Shown: in pieces, positions 1-7,148 of the stretch
Layout: every line of letters starts with the position of its first letter
Position numbering within the stretch: the stretch's first letter is position 1
From: DATLYH01 sp035575035
GTDB taxonomy: Bacteria > Planctomycetota > Planctomycetia > Gemmatales > Gemmataceae
Length of the DNA: 16,994 nt
Reading direction: 5' to 3'
Assembly: GCA_035575035.1 (NCBI GenBank)
Contig: DATLYH010000172.1
Location: 1-16,994 of the forward strand
Notes under the pieces: generated by a model
Told to the model about the DNA's origin: nothing
Databases searched by the model: none
Seen by the model: the letters and a program-made list of their open reading frames with translations, nothing else
Position numbers and translations under genes: made by a program

Positions 1-45
1 GATCCCGACGCGCTGCAGGAGGTGCTCGCCTTACCGGGGGGCTGA
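1..45 (+). CDS. 3' end of an unidentified gene (partial)
   Basis: Frame 1 is open from the window edge and encodes DPDALQEVLALPGG before a TGA at 43-45. The last residues (LALPGG) and the stop lie inside the first copy of the hairpin repeat at 24-172, so the repeat supplies the end of the protein. Only 14 residues are visible, too few for a family call. The frame looks coding-like (DALQEVL resembles an amphipathic helix), and a plus-strand gene here would converge with the ABC ATPase ending at 181, which suits a repeat array acting as a shared 3' element. It could also be chance open sequence. Confidence 0.35.
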   Translation, partial: DPDALQEVLALPGG

Positions 46-172
46 CGCCCCCCGCTCGCCTTACCGGGAGGCTGACGCCCCCGCTCGCCTTACCGGAGGG
101 CTGACGCCCCCCGCTCGCCTTACCGGGGGGCTGACACCCCCCGCTCGCCTTACCGGGGGGCTGACGCCCCCC
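24..172. repeat. Five tandem 30-bp GC hairpin repeats
   Basis: Five copies of a 30-bp unit (one is 29 bp) lie at 24-53, 54-82, 83-112, 113-142 and 143-172, with a partial GCTCGCC at 173-179. Each contains the hairpin CGGGGGGC-TGAC-GCCCCCCG (8-bp stem, 4-nt loop). Copies differ by a few bases: copy 2 has lost one C, and copy 4 has CTGACA in place of CTGACG. The array fills the gap between a probable plus-strand gene end (45) and the minus-strand ABC ATPase stop (181), so it may work as a bidirectional terminator or mRNA 3'-end stabiliser. There are no variable spacers, so it is not CRISPR. Confidence 0.85.
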
Positions 173-180
173 GCTCGCCA

Positions 181-1131
181 TCACCGCGCGGGGGCCGGCT
201 CCTCTTCCTCGTCGCGCTCGACGATGCGGACAAACAGGTCTTCCAACGTCTGTTGCTGACGGCGCATCTCGCGGATCTTCCAGTCGTGCTCCGCGGCCAG
301 CCGGCAGAGACGCAAGGTCACGTCCTCGGCGTCGGCAGCAGCGATGCGCAAGCGTGAGCCGATGGCGGTCGGCTCACTTTCTACGTGGCTGACCCCCCGC
401 AGCGTTCGCACCAACCCCTCGTCCACGCGCCCTTCCGTCTCGGCCACGATCACCGCCTGTTGGCCGGCTTGCCGGGCCAGCTCCGCCAGCGTGCCCGCCG
501 CCGCCACCCGGCCGCGGTGGATGATGATCACCTCGTCGCAGGTCATCTCCACCTCGGGCAGGATGTGTGTCGAGAGCAGGATGGTGTGCTGCGTGCCCAA
601 CTCGCGGATCAGCTTGCGTGTCTCACGAATCTGCGACGGGTCGAGGCCGGCGGTCGGCTCGTCCAGAATGAGGACCGGCGGGTCGGCCAGCAGGGTGTCG
701 GCCAATCCGACGCGCTGGCGATAACCCTTGGAGAGGGTGCCGATCAACTGCCGACGGACATCTTCCAGCCAGCAGCGCTTCAACACGTAATGGATCCGCT
801 TGCGCGCCCGGGCACCGTGCAGCCCCTTGATGCCGGCGCGGAAACTCAGGTACTCGCTGACGCGCATCTCGGTGTACAGGGGGCAATTCTCCGGCAGATA
901 GCCGATGCGCCGCCGCACCTCCAGCGGCTGCCAGAAGACATCGATGCCGTCGATGGTGGCCTGGCCGGAGGTGGCGGTCAGAAAGCCGGCCAGGATGCGC
1001 ATGGTGGTGGTCTTGCCGGCTCCGTTGGGACCAAGGAAGCCGACGATCCGCCCCCGGGGCACATCGAAGGAGACATCGCGGACGGCCGGATAATCGCCGT
1101 AATATTTGGTCAGGTTCTTGACGTGGATCAC
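181..1131 (-). CDS. ABC-2 type transporter ATP-binding protein, GldA-like
   Basis: This 316-residue cytoplasmic ATPase powers an ABC-2 type membrane transporter. Visible motifs are Walker A GPNGAGKT (about 34-41), a Q-loop region YLPEN (78-82), signature LSKGYRQ (133-139), Walker B VLILDEP (153-159) with the D-loop GLD, and the H-loop histidine in STHIL (189). A roughly 100-residue C-terminal extension after residue 210 is typical of the GldA/CcmA-like and DUF4162-bearing subfamily. The start is GTG at 1131, behind a weak purine stretch. The partner permease is not next to it: the downstream side is the repeat array and a convergent gene, and the upstream neighbour is divergent. The substrate is unknown; gliding-type or exopolysaccharide export is only family-level analogy. 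Confidence 0.9.
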   Translation of the reverse strand: MIHVKNLTKYYGDYPAVRDVSFDVPRGRIVGFLGPNGAGKTTTMRILAGFLTATSGQATIDGIDVFWQPLEVRRRIGYLPENCPLYTEMRVSEYLSFRAGIKGLHGARARKRIHYVLKRCWLEDVRRQLIGTLSKGYRQRVGLADTLLADPPVLILDEPTAGLDPSQIRETRKLIRELGTQHTILLSTHILPEVEMTCDEVIIIHRGRVAAAGTLAELARQAGQQAVIVAETEGRVDEGLVRTLRGVSHVESEPTAIGSRLRIAAADAEDVTLRLCRLAAEHDWKIREMRRQQQTLEDLFVRIVERDEEEEPAPAR

Positions 1132-1236
1132 GGTTCAATCCAGTCCCGGCGTGTCATCCGGGGGAAGAGGACACAGGCAGGAAGCACCACACCGGAGACC
1201 GGACCGGCCGGGGCAGCCGGGCCGGTTGGAATATAG

Positions 1237-1265
1237 AAGATAGCCAACGCCGCGAGGGCTGACAA
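1237..1265 (-). promoter_or_regulatory. Candidate sigma70-type promoter for the ABC ATPase
   Basis: On the minus strand a -35 TTGTCA (1260-1265, 5/6 to consensus) and a -10 TATCTT (1237-1242, 4/6) are separated by 17 bp. Transcription would begin near 1229, leaving a leader of about 100 nt before the GTG at 1131. This is pattern matching only; planctomycete promoter consensus is poorly defined. Confidence 0.4.
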
Positions 1266-1355
1266 GGGTTGCGGAATGGAACGGCCGGGCGGCCGGGAGG
1301 CAGAGCGAAGAGCGCGACGATCCTGCGGGATAGGATACGCGGCACCCGGACCTTC

Positions 1356-1383
1356 TTGATGTGTGAGGCCGGCGTGAGACAAT
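1356..1383 (+). promoter_or_regulatory. Weak candidate promoter for the phosphatase-cytochrome gene
   Basis: TTGATG (1356-1361) and GACAAT (1378-1383) are separated by 16 bp, each 4/6 or better against the sigma70 hexamers, about 60 bp upstream of the ATG at 1441. The rest of the 309-bp divergent region 1132-1440 holds only GC-rich sequence with no ORF I would support. Confidence 0.3.
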
Positions 1384-1440
1384 ACGGAGAAGAACCGCTT
1401 CGACGGCAGGGCGGAATCGCTTGCGGCGGGAGAAGGATCA

Positions 1441-2412
1441 ATGAAGTCACTACCTGGGTCCCTGATGAAATCATTGCCTTGGTTCGTGTTGCTGCTCATC
1501 TGGGCCGGCCTCGGATGGGGCTTTCTCCCGGGCGGGATGGCCGATGACTCCCGGCCGATGCCCCGCAAGGTTGACGCCGAAGGACTGGACAATGTCTTTC
1601 AGATTACCGACCGCCTCTACAGCGGCAGCGGCCCGGAAGATGACAAGGGGTTCGAGTCCCTGCGGAAGATCGGCATCAAAACCGTCATCTCCGTGGACGG
1701 GGCAAAGCCGGACCTCGAGCGGGCCCGACGCTTCGGCCTGCGGTACGTCCACATCCCGATCGGTTACAACGGCGTTCCCCGCGAGAAGGCCTTGCAACTC
1801 GCCAAGGCGATGTGCGAGTTGCCCGGTCCGTTTTACATCCACTGCCATCACGGTCAGCACCGCGGCCCCACGGCTGCGGCCATCGCCCGTCTCTGTGCGG
1901 ACGCCCAATGCACCATCGACGAAGCCCTTGCCGTGCTCCGGGCTGCCGGCACCGACCCGCGTTACACCGGGCTGTTCAAGAGCGTTCGGGAGTTTCAGCG
2001 GCCGACGGCGCAGGAACTGGCCGGCCTGCGGGCGGAATTGCCGGAGGCAGTCCAGGCGGCAGGGCTGACCCAGGCCATGGTGACGATCGACCACGCCTGG
2101 GACAACCTGAGGTTGGTACGGGCGGCCGGCTGGAAGACCCCGCCGGACCATCCGGATATCGACCCGGCTCACGAAGCTCTGCAACTCGCCGAGGGCTTCC
2201 AGGAGATGCGTCGGCTTCCCGAGGTCGGCAAGCGGCCGGAGGATTTCCGCCGGTGGCTCGACGAGGCCCAGGCCAGCGCCCAGGCACTGGAACAGCTCTT
2301 GCGAGAGGGGAAGAACAAGAAGGTCGTTGATGGTGAGGGGGCCGAGAGGGTTTATCGCCGGACCAGCGCGATTTGCACCCAATGCCACGCCAAGTATCGC
2401 GACGTCCCCTGA
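1441..2412 (+). CDS. Exported dual-specificity phosphatase fused to a cytochrome c'-like domain
   Basis: 323 residues. The N-terminus has a hydrophobic segment (about 13-30) after a basic start, typical of a signal peptide or anchor, placing the protein in the periplasm. Residues about 50-190 form a dual-specificity/tyrosine-phosphatase-like domain with the P-loop HCHHGQHRG (His134, Cys135, Arg141), fitting H-C-X5-R. Residues about 205-320 are largely helical and end in CTQCHAKYR (Cys312, Cys315, His316), the CXXCH haem site in the C-terminal position and with the following YR seen in cytochrome c'. A periplasmic location suits covalent haem attachment. The ATG at 1441 has a good ribosome site (GGAGAAGGA, 1429-1437); a second ATG at 1465 does not. 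It is monocistronic here and converges on the McrC gene. The substrate is unknown. Confidence 0.85.
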   Translation: MKSLPGSLMKSLPWFVLLLIWAGLGWGFLPGGMADDSRPMPRKVDAEGLDNVFQITDRLYSGSGPEDDKGFESLRKIGIKTVISVDGAKPDLERARRFGLRYVHIPIGYNGVPREKALQLAKAMCELPGPFYIHCHHGQHRGPTAAAIARLCADAQCTIDEALAVLRAAGTDPRYTGLFKSVREFQRPTAQELAGLRAELPEAVQAAGLTQAMVTIDHAWDNLRLVRAAGWKTPPDHPDIDPAHEALQLAEGFQEMRRLPEVGKRPEDFRRWLDEAQASAQALEQLLREGKNKKVVDGEGAERVYRRTSAICTQCHAKYRDVP

Positions 2413-2444
2413 ACGGCCGGCGGTTGCTCAACTCGCCGGCCGTT
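2412..2444. terminator. Bidirectional hairpin between convergent genes
   Basis: A perfect 11-bp stem (AACGGCCGGCG at 2412-2422, CGCCGGCCGTT at 2434-2444) with an 11-nt loop starts on the last base of the phosphatase-cytochrome stop codon and ends six bases before the McrC stop. Its position between two convergent 3' ends and the stem stability support a shared terminator. No long U-tract follows on either strand, so it may not be a classical intrinsic terminator. Confidence 0.55.
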
Positions 2445-2450
2445 GCCATT

Positions 2451-3707
2451 TCATTCCTCGTGCCGCACGGGAGGACGCAGCGCGTGCCCCAATCGCTGCA
2501 ATGACAGCCGGCACGCCTGGCGCGAGCCGACCACTCGCAGCGTCCGGACCTCCACAAGGATTGGCGACCGCCTCAGCCGGTATGCCCAGAGCCGGTCGCG
2601 CCGCCCCGGATAGACCAGCACCGCCCGCCGCACCCCCAGACCGGCGCCGTAGGCCAGCACCTGGTAGACATCATCGATCACCACGGGCGAGCCGGCCAGC
2701 ACTTTCCACTTGACATCGACCACCAGCACCGGCTGTCCGCCCCCCTTACCCCCATCCCTCTCCTCGCGCAGGGAGGAGAGGGGTGAGGGGGGGCCGCCGT
2801 CCAGGATCACCACGTCGGGCCGCATCGCGAGGTCGGGCTGGCTGGCCGCCGGCTCGCTGACCCGCTGAAGCGGCTGCACCGCGATGGCGTACTCACTGCC
2901 CTCAAAGACCCGGCGTAACCCCTCGGTAACATAGCGCTCGAAGACGCGCTCCATGTTCAGGAGGAAGGCGGGGCCGGAGACCGAGCCGGCCGACGGGCCT
3001 GGGGCCAGGCTTTCGAACAGCAGCCGGCACAGGTCGAGCAGTGGCCGATATGCCTCGGTCAGCCGGTCGGCCGCGGCAGTGAAGCTGTCCGGCTCCAGGG
3101 CAATCGAACTGACGACGGCGAAGGCGGACAGCTGGCGCCGCAGGGCGGCTCGCACCTCGGCCCCGAGCAGCGGCGAACGGAGCAGCAGCTCCACGGTGGC
3201 CTTCGGCACCTGGTTGCACGGTACGTCGGCGCTGAAGTCCTCGTAACGGCAGGCGAGGCGGTCCTTACGGCCGTGGCCCTGGCGCAGCTGGGCCGGTAGG
3301 TCGAGCCGACCCTGAAGGAACGGCCCCTGCTCGGCGCGCTCCGCATAGGCCCGGTGCAGTCCGGCCGCGGTCCGCTCCGCCAGCAGCTGCGCCAACCGGC
3401 CGGCGAGGAAGTCCAGCGCTTCCGCCCCCGGCACGGCCGATACGTGGTCCCCAGTAGTCGGGAGGGGGGCGATCGGGTCGAGGAGGTGGAAGAAATTGCG
3501 CAGCGGCATCTTGGGCCGGATGACAAGGCGGCAGCCGGGGCCGACGATGGTGCCGACATGACCGGTCGGCGTCAGCCGATACCAGCCGCGCCGCCCGGCG
3601 GGAACGAGATCGACATGGGCGCGGTGCTCGGCCAGAAGGAAATCGACATCGACCGGCCGGAGCCGACATTCGCTGGCCACGCGCTCGGTGAGGAGTAGCG
3701 TGTTCAT
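2451..3707 (-). CDS. McrC-family nuclease (5-methylcytosine restriction component-like)
   Basis: 418 residues, matching McrC-type proteins. In E. coli McrBC, McrC is the PD-(D/E)XK nuclease that works with the GTPase McrB to cut methylated DNA. Recognisable parts are an N-terminal region ending in a PLRNFFHLL stretch (68-76), a central LQGRLDLPAQL and NQVPKATVELL region (131-175), and a nuclease core with RPDVVILD (Asp298), VVDVKWK (Asp331, Lys333) and DVYQVLAYG (346-354). Between the two catalytic strands, residues about 305-323 are a Gly/Pro/Ser/Arg-rich insert encoded by a hairpin repeat at 2738-2793. No McrB-like GTPase is visible in the window. The start is ATG at 3707 without a clear ribosome site. 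Whether the nuclease is active is uncertain. Confidence 0.75.
   Translation of the reverse strand: MNTLLLTERVASECRLRPVDVDFLLAEHRAHVDLVPAGRRGWYRLTPTGHVGTIVGPGCRLVIRPKMPLRNFFHLLDPIAPLPTTGDHVSAVPGAEALDFLAGRLAQLLAERTAAGLHRAYAERAEQGPFLQGRLDLPAQLRQGHGRKDRLACRYEDFSADVPCNQVPKATVELLLRSPLLGAEVRAALRRQLSAFAVVSSIALEPDSFTAAADRLTEAYRPLLDLCRLLFESLAPGPSAGSVSGPAFLLNMERVFERYVTEGLRRVFEGSEYAIAVQPLQRVSEPAASQPDLAMRPDVVILDGGPPSPLSSLREERDGGKGGGQPVLVVDVKWKVLAGSPVVIDDVYQVLAYGAGLGVRRAVLVYPGRRDRLWAYRLRRSPILVEVRTLRVVGSRQACRLSLQRLGHALRPPVRHEE
2738..2797. repeat. Long-hairpin repeat inserted in the McrC coding region
   Basis: A C-rich arm and a G-rich arm form a hairpin with a perfect 10-bp core, CCCTCTCCTC (2756-2765) and GAGGAGAGGG (2773-2782), extended outward by imperfect C-G pairing across 2741-2797. 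Its arrangement (CCCCTTACCCC, CCTCTCC, GCGCAG, G-rich arm) matches the intergenic element at 3735-3782. It keeps the McrC frame open. Confidence 0.75.
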
Positions 3708-3734
3708 GATCGAGGCACTGGCGGTCTCGTGCTT

Positions 3735-3782
3735 GCCCCCTCACCCCTACCCCTCTCCCCCGCAGAAGAGGGGGAATAAGTG
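3735..3782. repeat. Intergenic copy of the C-rich/G-rich hairpin repeat
   Basis: The element starts CCCCCTCACCCC, carries TCCCCC (3756-3761) paired with GGGGGA (3770-3775) around the loop GCAGAAGA, and ends AATAAGTG. It sits in the 84-bp gap between two minus-strand genes and is related to the copy inside the McrC gene. It could serve as a terminator for the upstream minus-strand gene ending at 3792. Confidence 0.65.
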
Positions 3783-3791
3783 ACTAAACGG

Positions 3792-5336
3792 TCACAGGGC
3801 GGGGTCGTCAGCCGGCCGCCCTTCTCGCGGCGGCGGTATCCATTCATGCGGTGGCTGGCGGCGCTTCTCCACGTCCCAAAGCTGGAAGCCGAGGTCGGTG
3901 CCGGCGGCGCGCGAGTCGTCGCTCAGGTTGCCGCCGTTGTCCTGGCCGTCGCGGCTGATCGAGTAAATCACCAGTCCATTGGCTGTCCGGCGGAGGCGCA
4001 AGGGGGCGCCGCCGTAAGGATCGAGAGGAACCGCCGCCAGCAGTTTCGCCTGCACCAGTTCGTCGAGCGAGTCGGGCCAGCGACCGTGCGCCTGGCGATA
4101 CCGTTCGGCTGCCAGGGCGGTCACCCCACAGCGCAGCTTCGCCTGGCTTCTCTGAAACGCCTCGGCCACCCGTTCGATGGCCGGCAGCAGCAGCTCTACG
4201 ATGATGTCCTCTATGCCTGCCCGCTGGGAGGCGGGCTGCGGCAGCTTGAACAGACCGGTCTGCTCTTCCACCGGCCGCTTACTGACCTCGATCCACTCGC
4301 TCAGGACGCGCAGCAGCCGGGCGTTACCCCGCTTGAGGCCGGGGTTGATGAACACCTGCGCAAACCCCTCGCCGAACGACGGGATACTTCCCCTGCCAAG
4401 CTGTGACAGGGGTATCCTGCTATTCGTCATGGCCTCCAGCGTCCGATAAATACCGGCCCGCTCGCCCCGCAGAGCAATCCAGAGCAGCGGCTGCCTGACC
4501 TCGTCTTCGAGCAATCGTTGCAGCGCCTCCAACTCTGCCACCGATGGCTCGCCCTGAGCGAGCGTCCGCTCCAGGCTGGCGAGGCTGACCGCTTGCAAGG
4601 CGATGCGTATCAGGAGGGAGATCAGCGTCGGCTCATCGCCGATCGCCCGCCCCGTGTTGAGCATACCGCGGGCCGAGCGCACGGCCCGGTCGATGTGGCC
4701 GTCCTGGGCCCAGAGCACCGCCTCCATCCGCAACAGGTTTGCTACCGGCCGGGCCTGCTGACTGTTGAGCCTCGTGTTGAGGTGATCTTCCGCCCAGACG
4801 ATGGGGAATCGGCCAGTCGGAAGGTCGGCCAACCGTTGGGCCTCCGCCAGGGCCGGGAATACCTTCTCCATCTCCCGCCGGAGTTCATCCGTGAGCGGTT
4901 CGTCCAGTTGGATGGCGGGGGGCAGCTTGCCGATCCGCTCATCGATGGGTTCAGGCGGAAGCGATGGGGGCAGCGGCGGATCATCTGCCTCACCTCTGTC
5001 GGCCGGCTCGGGCATGGGCCGCGGCACAGAGGGCCAGGAATTGGGCATCTGCTTCTTGACGGCCATCACGACGAGGGCGGCGTTCCGGTCATCGGGGATC
5101 ACTGCCCGCTGGGCCTCCAGCTCCTCCAACCGCCAGCCGTTCGGCTCCCGCTCATCCACCTCCGCGATGGCCTGTTCCAGCTCGCGATCCGCCTGCCGCG
5201 CCAGGTGGACGTGCAGGCCGACCAGTCCGCCGCCGGCCAGCAAGGCCGCCAGCGCCGCCCCAAGCAGCAACCGTCGCCGCCACCACGGCCGATGAGGCGG
5301 GGGAGGCAGATCATCCCGCAAGTTGTCATCGCGCAT
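3792..5336 (-). CDS. Membrane-anchored protein with pseudopilin-like C-terminal segment
   Basis: 514 residues of unknown function. The N-terminus is proline-rich, then basic (PWWRRR), followed by one transmembrane helix (about 22-42), so most of the protein is probably periplasmic. A predicted helical stretch follows, then a Pro/Asp/Glu-rich linker (about 103-133). The middle is mostly helical. Residues about 401-470 (GVTALAAERYRQAHGRWP, then VPLDPYGG, then VIYSISRDGQDNGG) look like the C-terminal part of type II secretion GspG-type pseudopilins, a module common in planctomycete membrane proteins. The N-terminus lacks the prepilin peptidase motif, so it is not itself a pseudopilin. The ATG at 5336 has a good ribosome site (GGGAGAGA). 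It lies 52 bp downstream of the GH39 gene, so the two may be co-transcribed. Confidence 0.7.
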   Translation of the reverse strand: MRDDNLRDDLPPPPHRPWWRRRLLLGAALAALLAGGGLVGLHVHLARQADRELEQAIAEVDEREPNGWRLEELEAQRAVIPDDRNAALVVMAVKKQMPNSWPSVPRPMPEPADRGEADDPPLPPSLPPEPIDERIGKLPPAIQLDEPLTDELRREMEKVFPALAEAQRLADLPTGRFPIVWAEDHLNTRLNSQQARPVANLLRMEAVLWAQDGHIDRAVRSARGMLNTGRAIGDEPTLISLLIRIALQAVSLASLERTLAQGEPSVAELEALQRLLEDEVRQPLLWIALRGERAGIYRTLEAMTNSRIPLSQLGRGSIPSFGEGFAQVFINPGLKRGNARLLRVLSEWIEVSKRPVEEQTGLFKLPQPASQRAGIEDIIVELLLPAIERVAEAFQRSQAKLRCGVTALAAERYRQAHGRWPDSLDELVQAKLLAAVPLDPYGGAPLRLRRTANGLVIYSISRDGQDNGGNLSDDSRAAGTDLGFQLWDVEKRRQPPHEWIPPPREGRPADDPAL

Positions 5337-5388
5337 GGCGTCTCTCCCGGCACCAAGGTCTGGAGTTGCTCTGAGGAACCATCATCCG

Positions 5389-6855
5389 TTATTCGCGGGG
5401 CGGATTCAACTCGTCGTCGCCGAAGTCCACCGTGACGGCGGCCACGGCGTGCGGCGGCAGCTCGACCTCGAAACGCACCACGCCATCCTGGTATTGCCAG
5501 CCGAGCGGCTCCGGGACCAGGCGGGAGGCCTCCTCCAACTCCTCGACCTGGCGGCGATTCAGATAGTCGGGCTGTCCCAGGCGGAGCCAGGCCGCCTTGG
5601 CGTTGGCGTGGTCGTCATCGATGCGCTCCAGCGTGGCGGCGCGGGGCGGCGGCGCCTCGGCCAGCTCGACCCGCACCCGCTGCGTCTCGATCGGCTGCCG
5701 CGGCAGGGCGTGGTTGGTCAACAGGACCATCACCCCCGCCGGCTGCCGAGCGACCCAGGCGTCCACCGTCTCGTGGCGGCCCTCGACCGGCAGCAACTCG
5801 CGGCCCAGACGATGGAGCAATTCAAAGGCGCGATAGCTCGGCTTGGGGATACCGTGCAAGTTGAGCAGGCCGAAGCCGCCGTGGAACGGCACCGACGGGA
5901 AGTAGTTCTCCTCGAAGATGTCGGAGAAGGTCCAGAAACTGTAGCAATCGACCAGCCCGTTGACCTCCAGCACAGTCTTGACGATGAACGCCGCCGCGTA
6001 GGGCTCGTCCTGGCGCGGGTAACGCGGGTTGGAGGAGACGTTCCACTCGCTGTAGTAGAGCGGCCGGCCGCGAGCGCGGCGGCGCGACTCGGCGGCCCAC
6101 TCGCGGAGGATGCCGCGGCGGCTGCCGGCCAACTCCGCCTCGGTGTCCTGGGCCTCGCTCCAGAGCGGATCGTTGGGGTAGTGATGGGTGCTGACGAAAT
6201 CGGCCGGTACGCGGTGGCGCTCGCAGAAGTCGAGGAACTCTTCGATCCACTCATTTTTGGCGGTGGCCGGGCCGCCGACCTGAAGCCCGGCGTCCCGCTC
6301 CTTGACGACCTCAGCCGTATGCTTATATAACAGGAAGTAATCTTCCTGCGTACCCGCCCAGAAGGCAGGTAGGTTGGGTTCGTTCCACACTTCGATCGGC
6401 CACTGTCGTACCTCCTCGGCACCGTAGCGCTGGAGCCAGTGCGCTACCAGCCGGCCGATGAGGGCGGCCCACTCCCGATAGTCCTTCGGAGGGGTGACGT
6501 TGGCGCGGTAGTGAAAGACGGTCGTGGCGCCTGAAGCGAGCGCCTCCGGCATGAAGCTCAGTTCGACGAACGGCTTCATGCCGATCGAGAGCAGGAAATC
6601 GATGACCTGGTCGGCATTGAAAAAGGAATCAATCAGCCGGCCTTGATGCGAGACCAGGAGGCCCAGGTCGTCGCACAACAGACCGTGAAAACGGACGTGG
6701 CGAAAGCCCAGTTCAGCGGCGCAGCGCCGGAGCTGTGCCTGCCAGTCGGCCCGCAAAGCCAGCGGGGCGTGGCAGCTGCCGACGGTATGCTCCCAGTGCC
6801 GGCCCAGCGGCACGGCAGCCGCCTTCAGCCGGCAGCGAAACGCGACGCTCCCCAT
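5389..6855 (-). CDS. Glycoside hydrolase family 39 (beta-xylosidase-like)
   Basis: 488 residues with the GH39 (alpha/beta)8 barrel signatures. The acid/base is Glu159 in EVWNEPNLPAFW and the nucleophile is Glu270 in YYSEWNVSS, a spacing close to that of characterised GH39 beta-xylosidases. Other family landmarks are GFRHVRFHG (50-58), KPFVELSFMP (94-103) and VSTHHYPND (221-229). The C-terminal 100 residues look like the accessory beta-sandwich. Members are retaining glycosidases acting on beta-xylosides, alpha-L-iduronides or related sugars; the exact substrate cannot be read here. No signal peptide is visible, suggesting cytoplasmic action on imported oligosaccharides. The ATG at 6855 is preceded by AGGAG seven bases away. 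Confidence 0.88.
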   Translation of the reverse strand: MGSVAFRCRLKAAAVPLGRHWEHTVGSCHAPLALRADWQAQLRRCAAELGFRHVRFHGLLCDDLGLLVSHQGRLIDSFFNADQVIDFLLSIGMKPFVELSFMPEALASGATTVFHYRANVTPPKDYREWAALIGRLVAHWLQRYGAEEVRQWPIEVWNEPNLPAFWAGTQEDYFLLYKHTAEVVKERDAGLQVGGPATAKNEWIEEFLDFCERHRVPADFVSTHHYPNDPLWSEAQDTEAELAGSRRGILREWAAESRRRARGRPLYYSEWNVSSNPRYPRQDEPYAAAFIVKTVLEVNGLVDCYSFWTFSDIFEENYFPSVPFHGGFGLLNLHGIPKPSYRAFELLHRLGRELLPVEGRHETVDAWVARQPAGVMVLLTNHALPRQPIETQRVRVELAEAPPPRAATLERIDDDHANAKAAWLRLGQPDYLNRRQVEELEEASRLVPEPLGWQYQDGVVRFEVELPPHAVAAVTVDFGDDELNPPRE

Positions 6856-6935
6856 GGGTCGGCTCCTGAAACGGTCCCAGCTCGGGGACGAGCCCGAAAC
6901 CCGGCGAAGGGGTCGCGGCCGGGACCGACGAGGAA

Positions 6936-6950
6936 AGATTTAGGAAATCT
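6936..6950. promoter_or_regulatory. AT-rich dyad upstream of the GH39 gene
   Basis: AGATTTAGGAAATCT is a perfect 6-bp inverted repeat around a 3-bp centre, an AT-rich island in GC-rich DNA, 81-95 bp upstream of the GH39 start. Size and symmetry suit a dimeric regulator site. It could instead supply the melting region of the GH39 promoter. Confidence 0.35.
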
Positions 6951-7032
6951 CATGCTCACGAGTAGGCAGGCGGAGCGTTTCCACCGGTCCGACCGCCTGC
7001 TGGTTTTGCTGAACCCCGGCCGGTGGGCCTGG

Positions 7033-7069
7033 GAGCATTGAACGAAATCGCTGAGCATTTGGTGAAATC
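7033..7069. promoter_or_regulatory. Phased direct repeat GAGCATT-N4-GAAATC (x2)
   Basis: GAGCATT-N4-GAAATC occurs at 7033-7049 and again at 7053-7069, offset by exactly 20 bp (about two helical turns). Both 13-base cores are identical while the N4 and the spacer differ. This arrangement suits tandem binding of a regulator on one DNA face. The second copy overlaps the dyad GGTGA-AA-TCACC at 7061-7072. Confidence 0.4.
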
Positions 7070-7148
7070 ACCGGCCGGCGCGGCGCCGCCTGGCGTCCTT
7101 GGCCGACCGGCGCGTGAGTTGGCACCTGACTTGCTCAGTAGTGGCTGG

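Noticed and set aside
24..179. Regular 30-bp repeats as a CRISPR array
   Set aside because: The repeats are directly adjacent with no spacers, and no cas genes are present.
385..1236. Plus-strand open frame opposite the ABC ATPase
   Set aside because: The minus strand has every ABC ATPase motif; this frame is a shadow.
5323..6330. Plus-strand open frame opposite the GH39 gene
   Set aside because: Antisense to clear catalytic motifs; no recognisable domain and no ribosome site.
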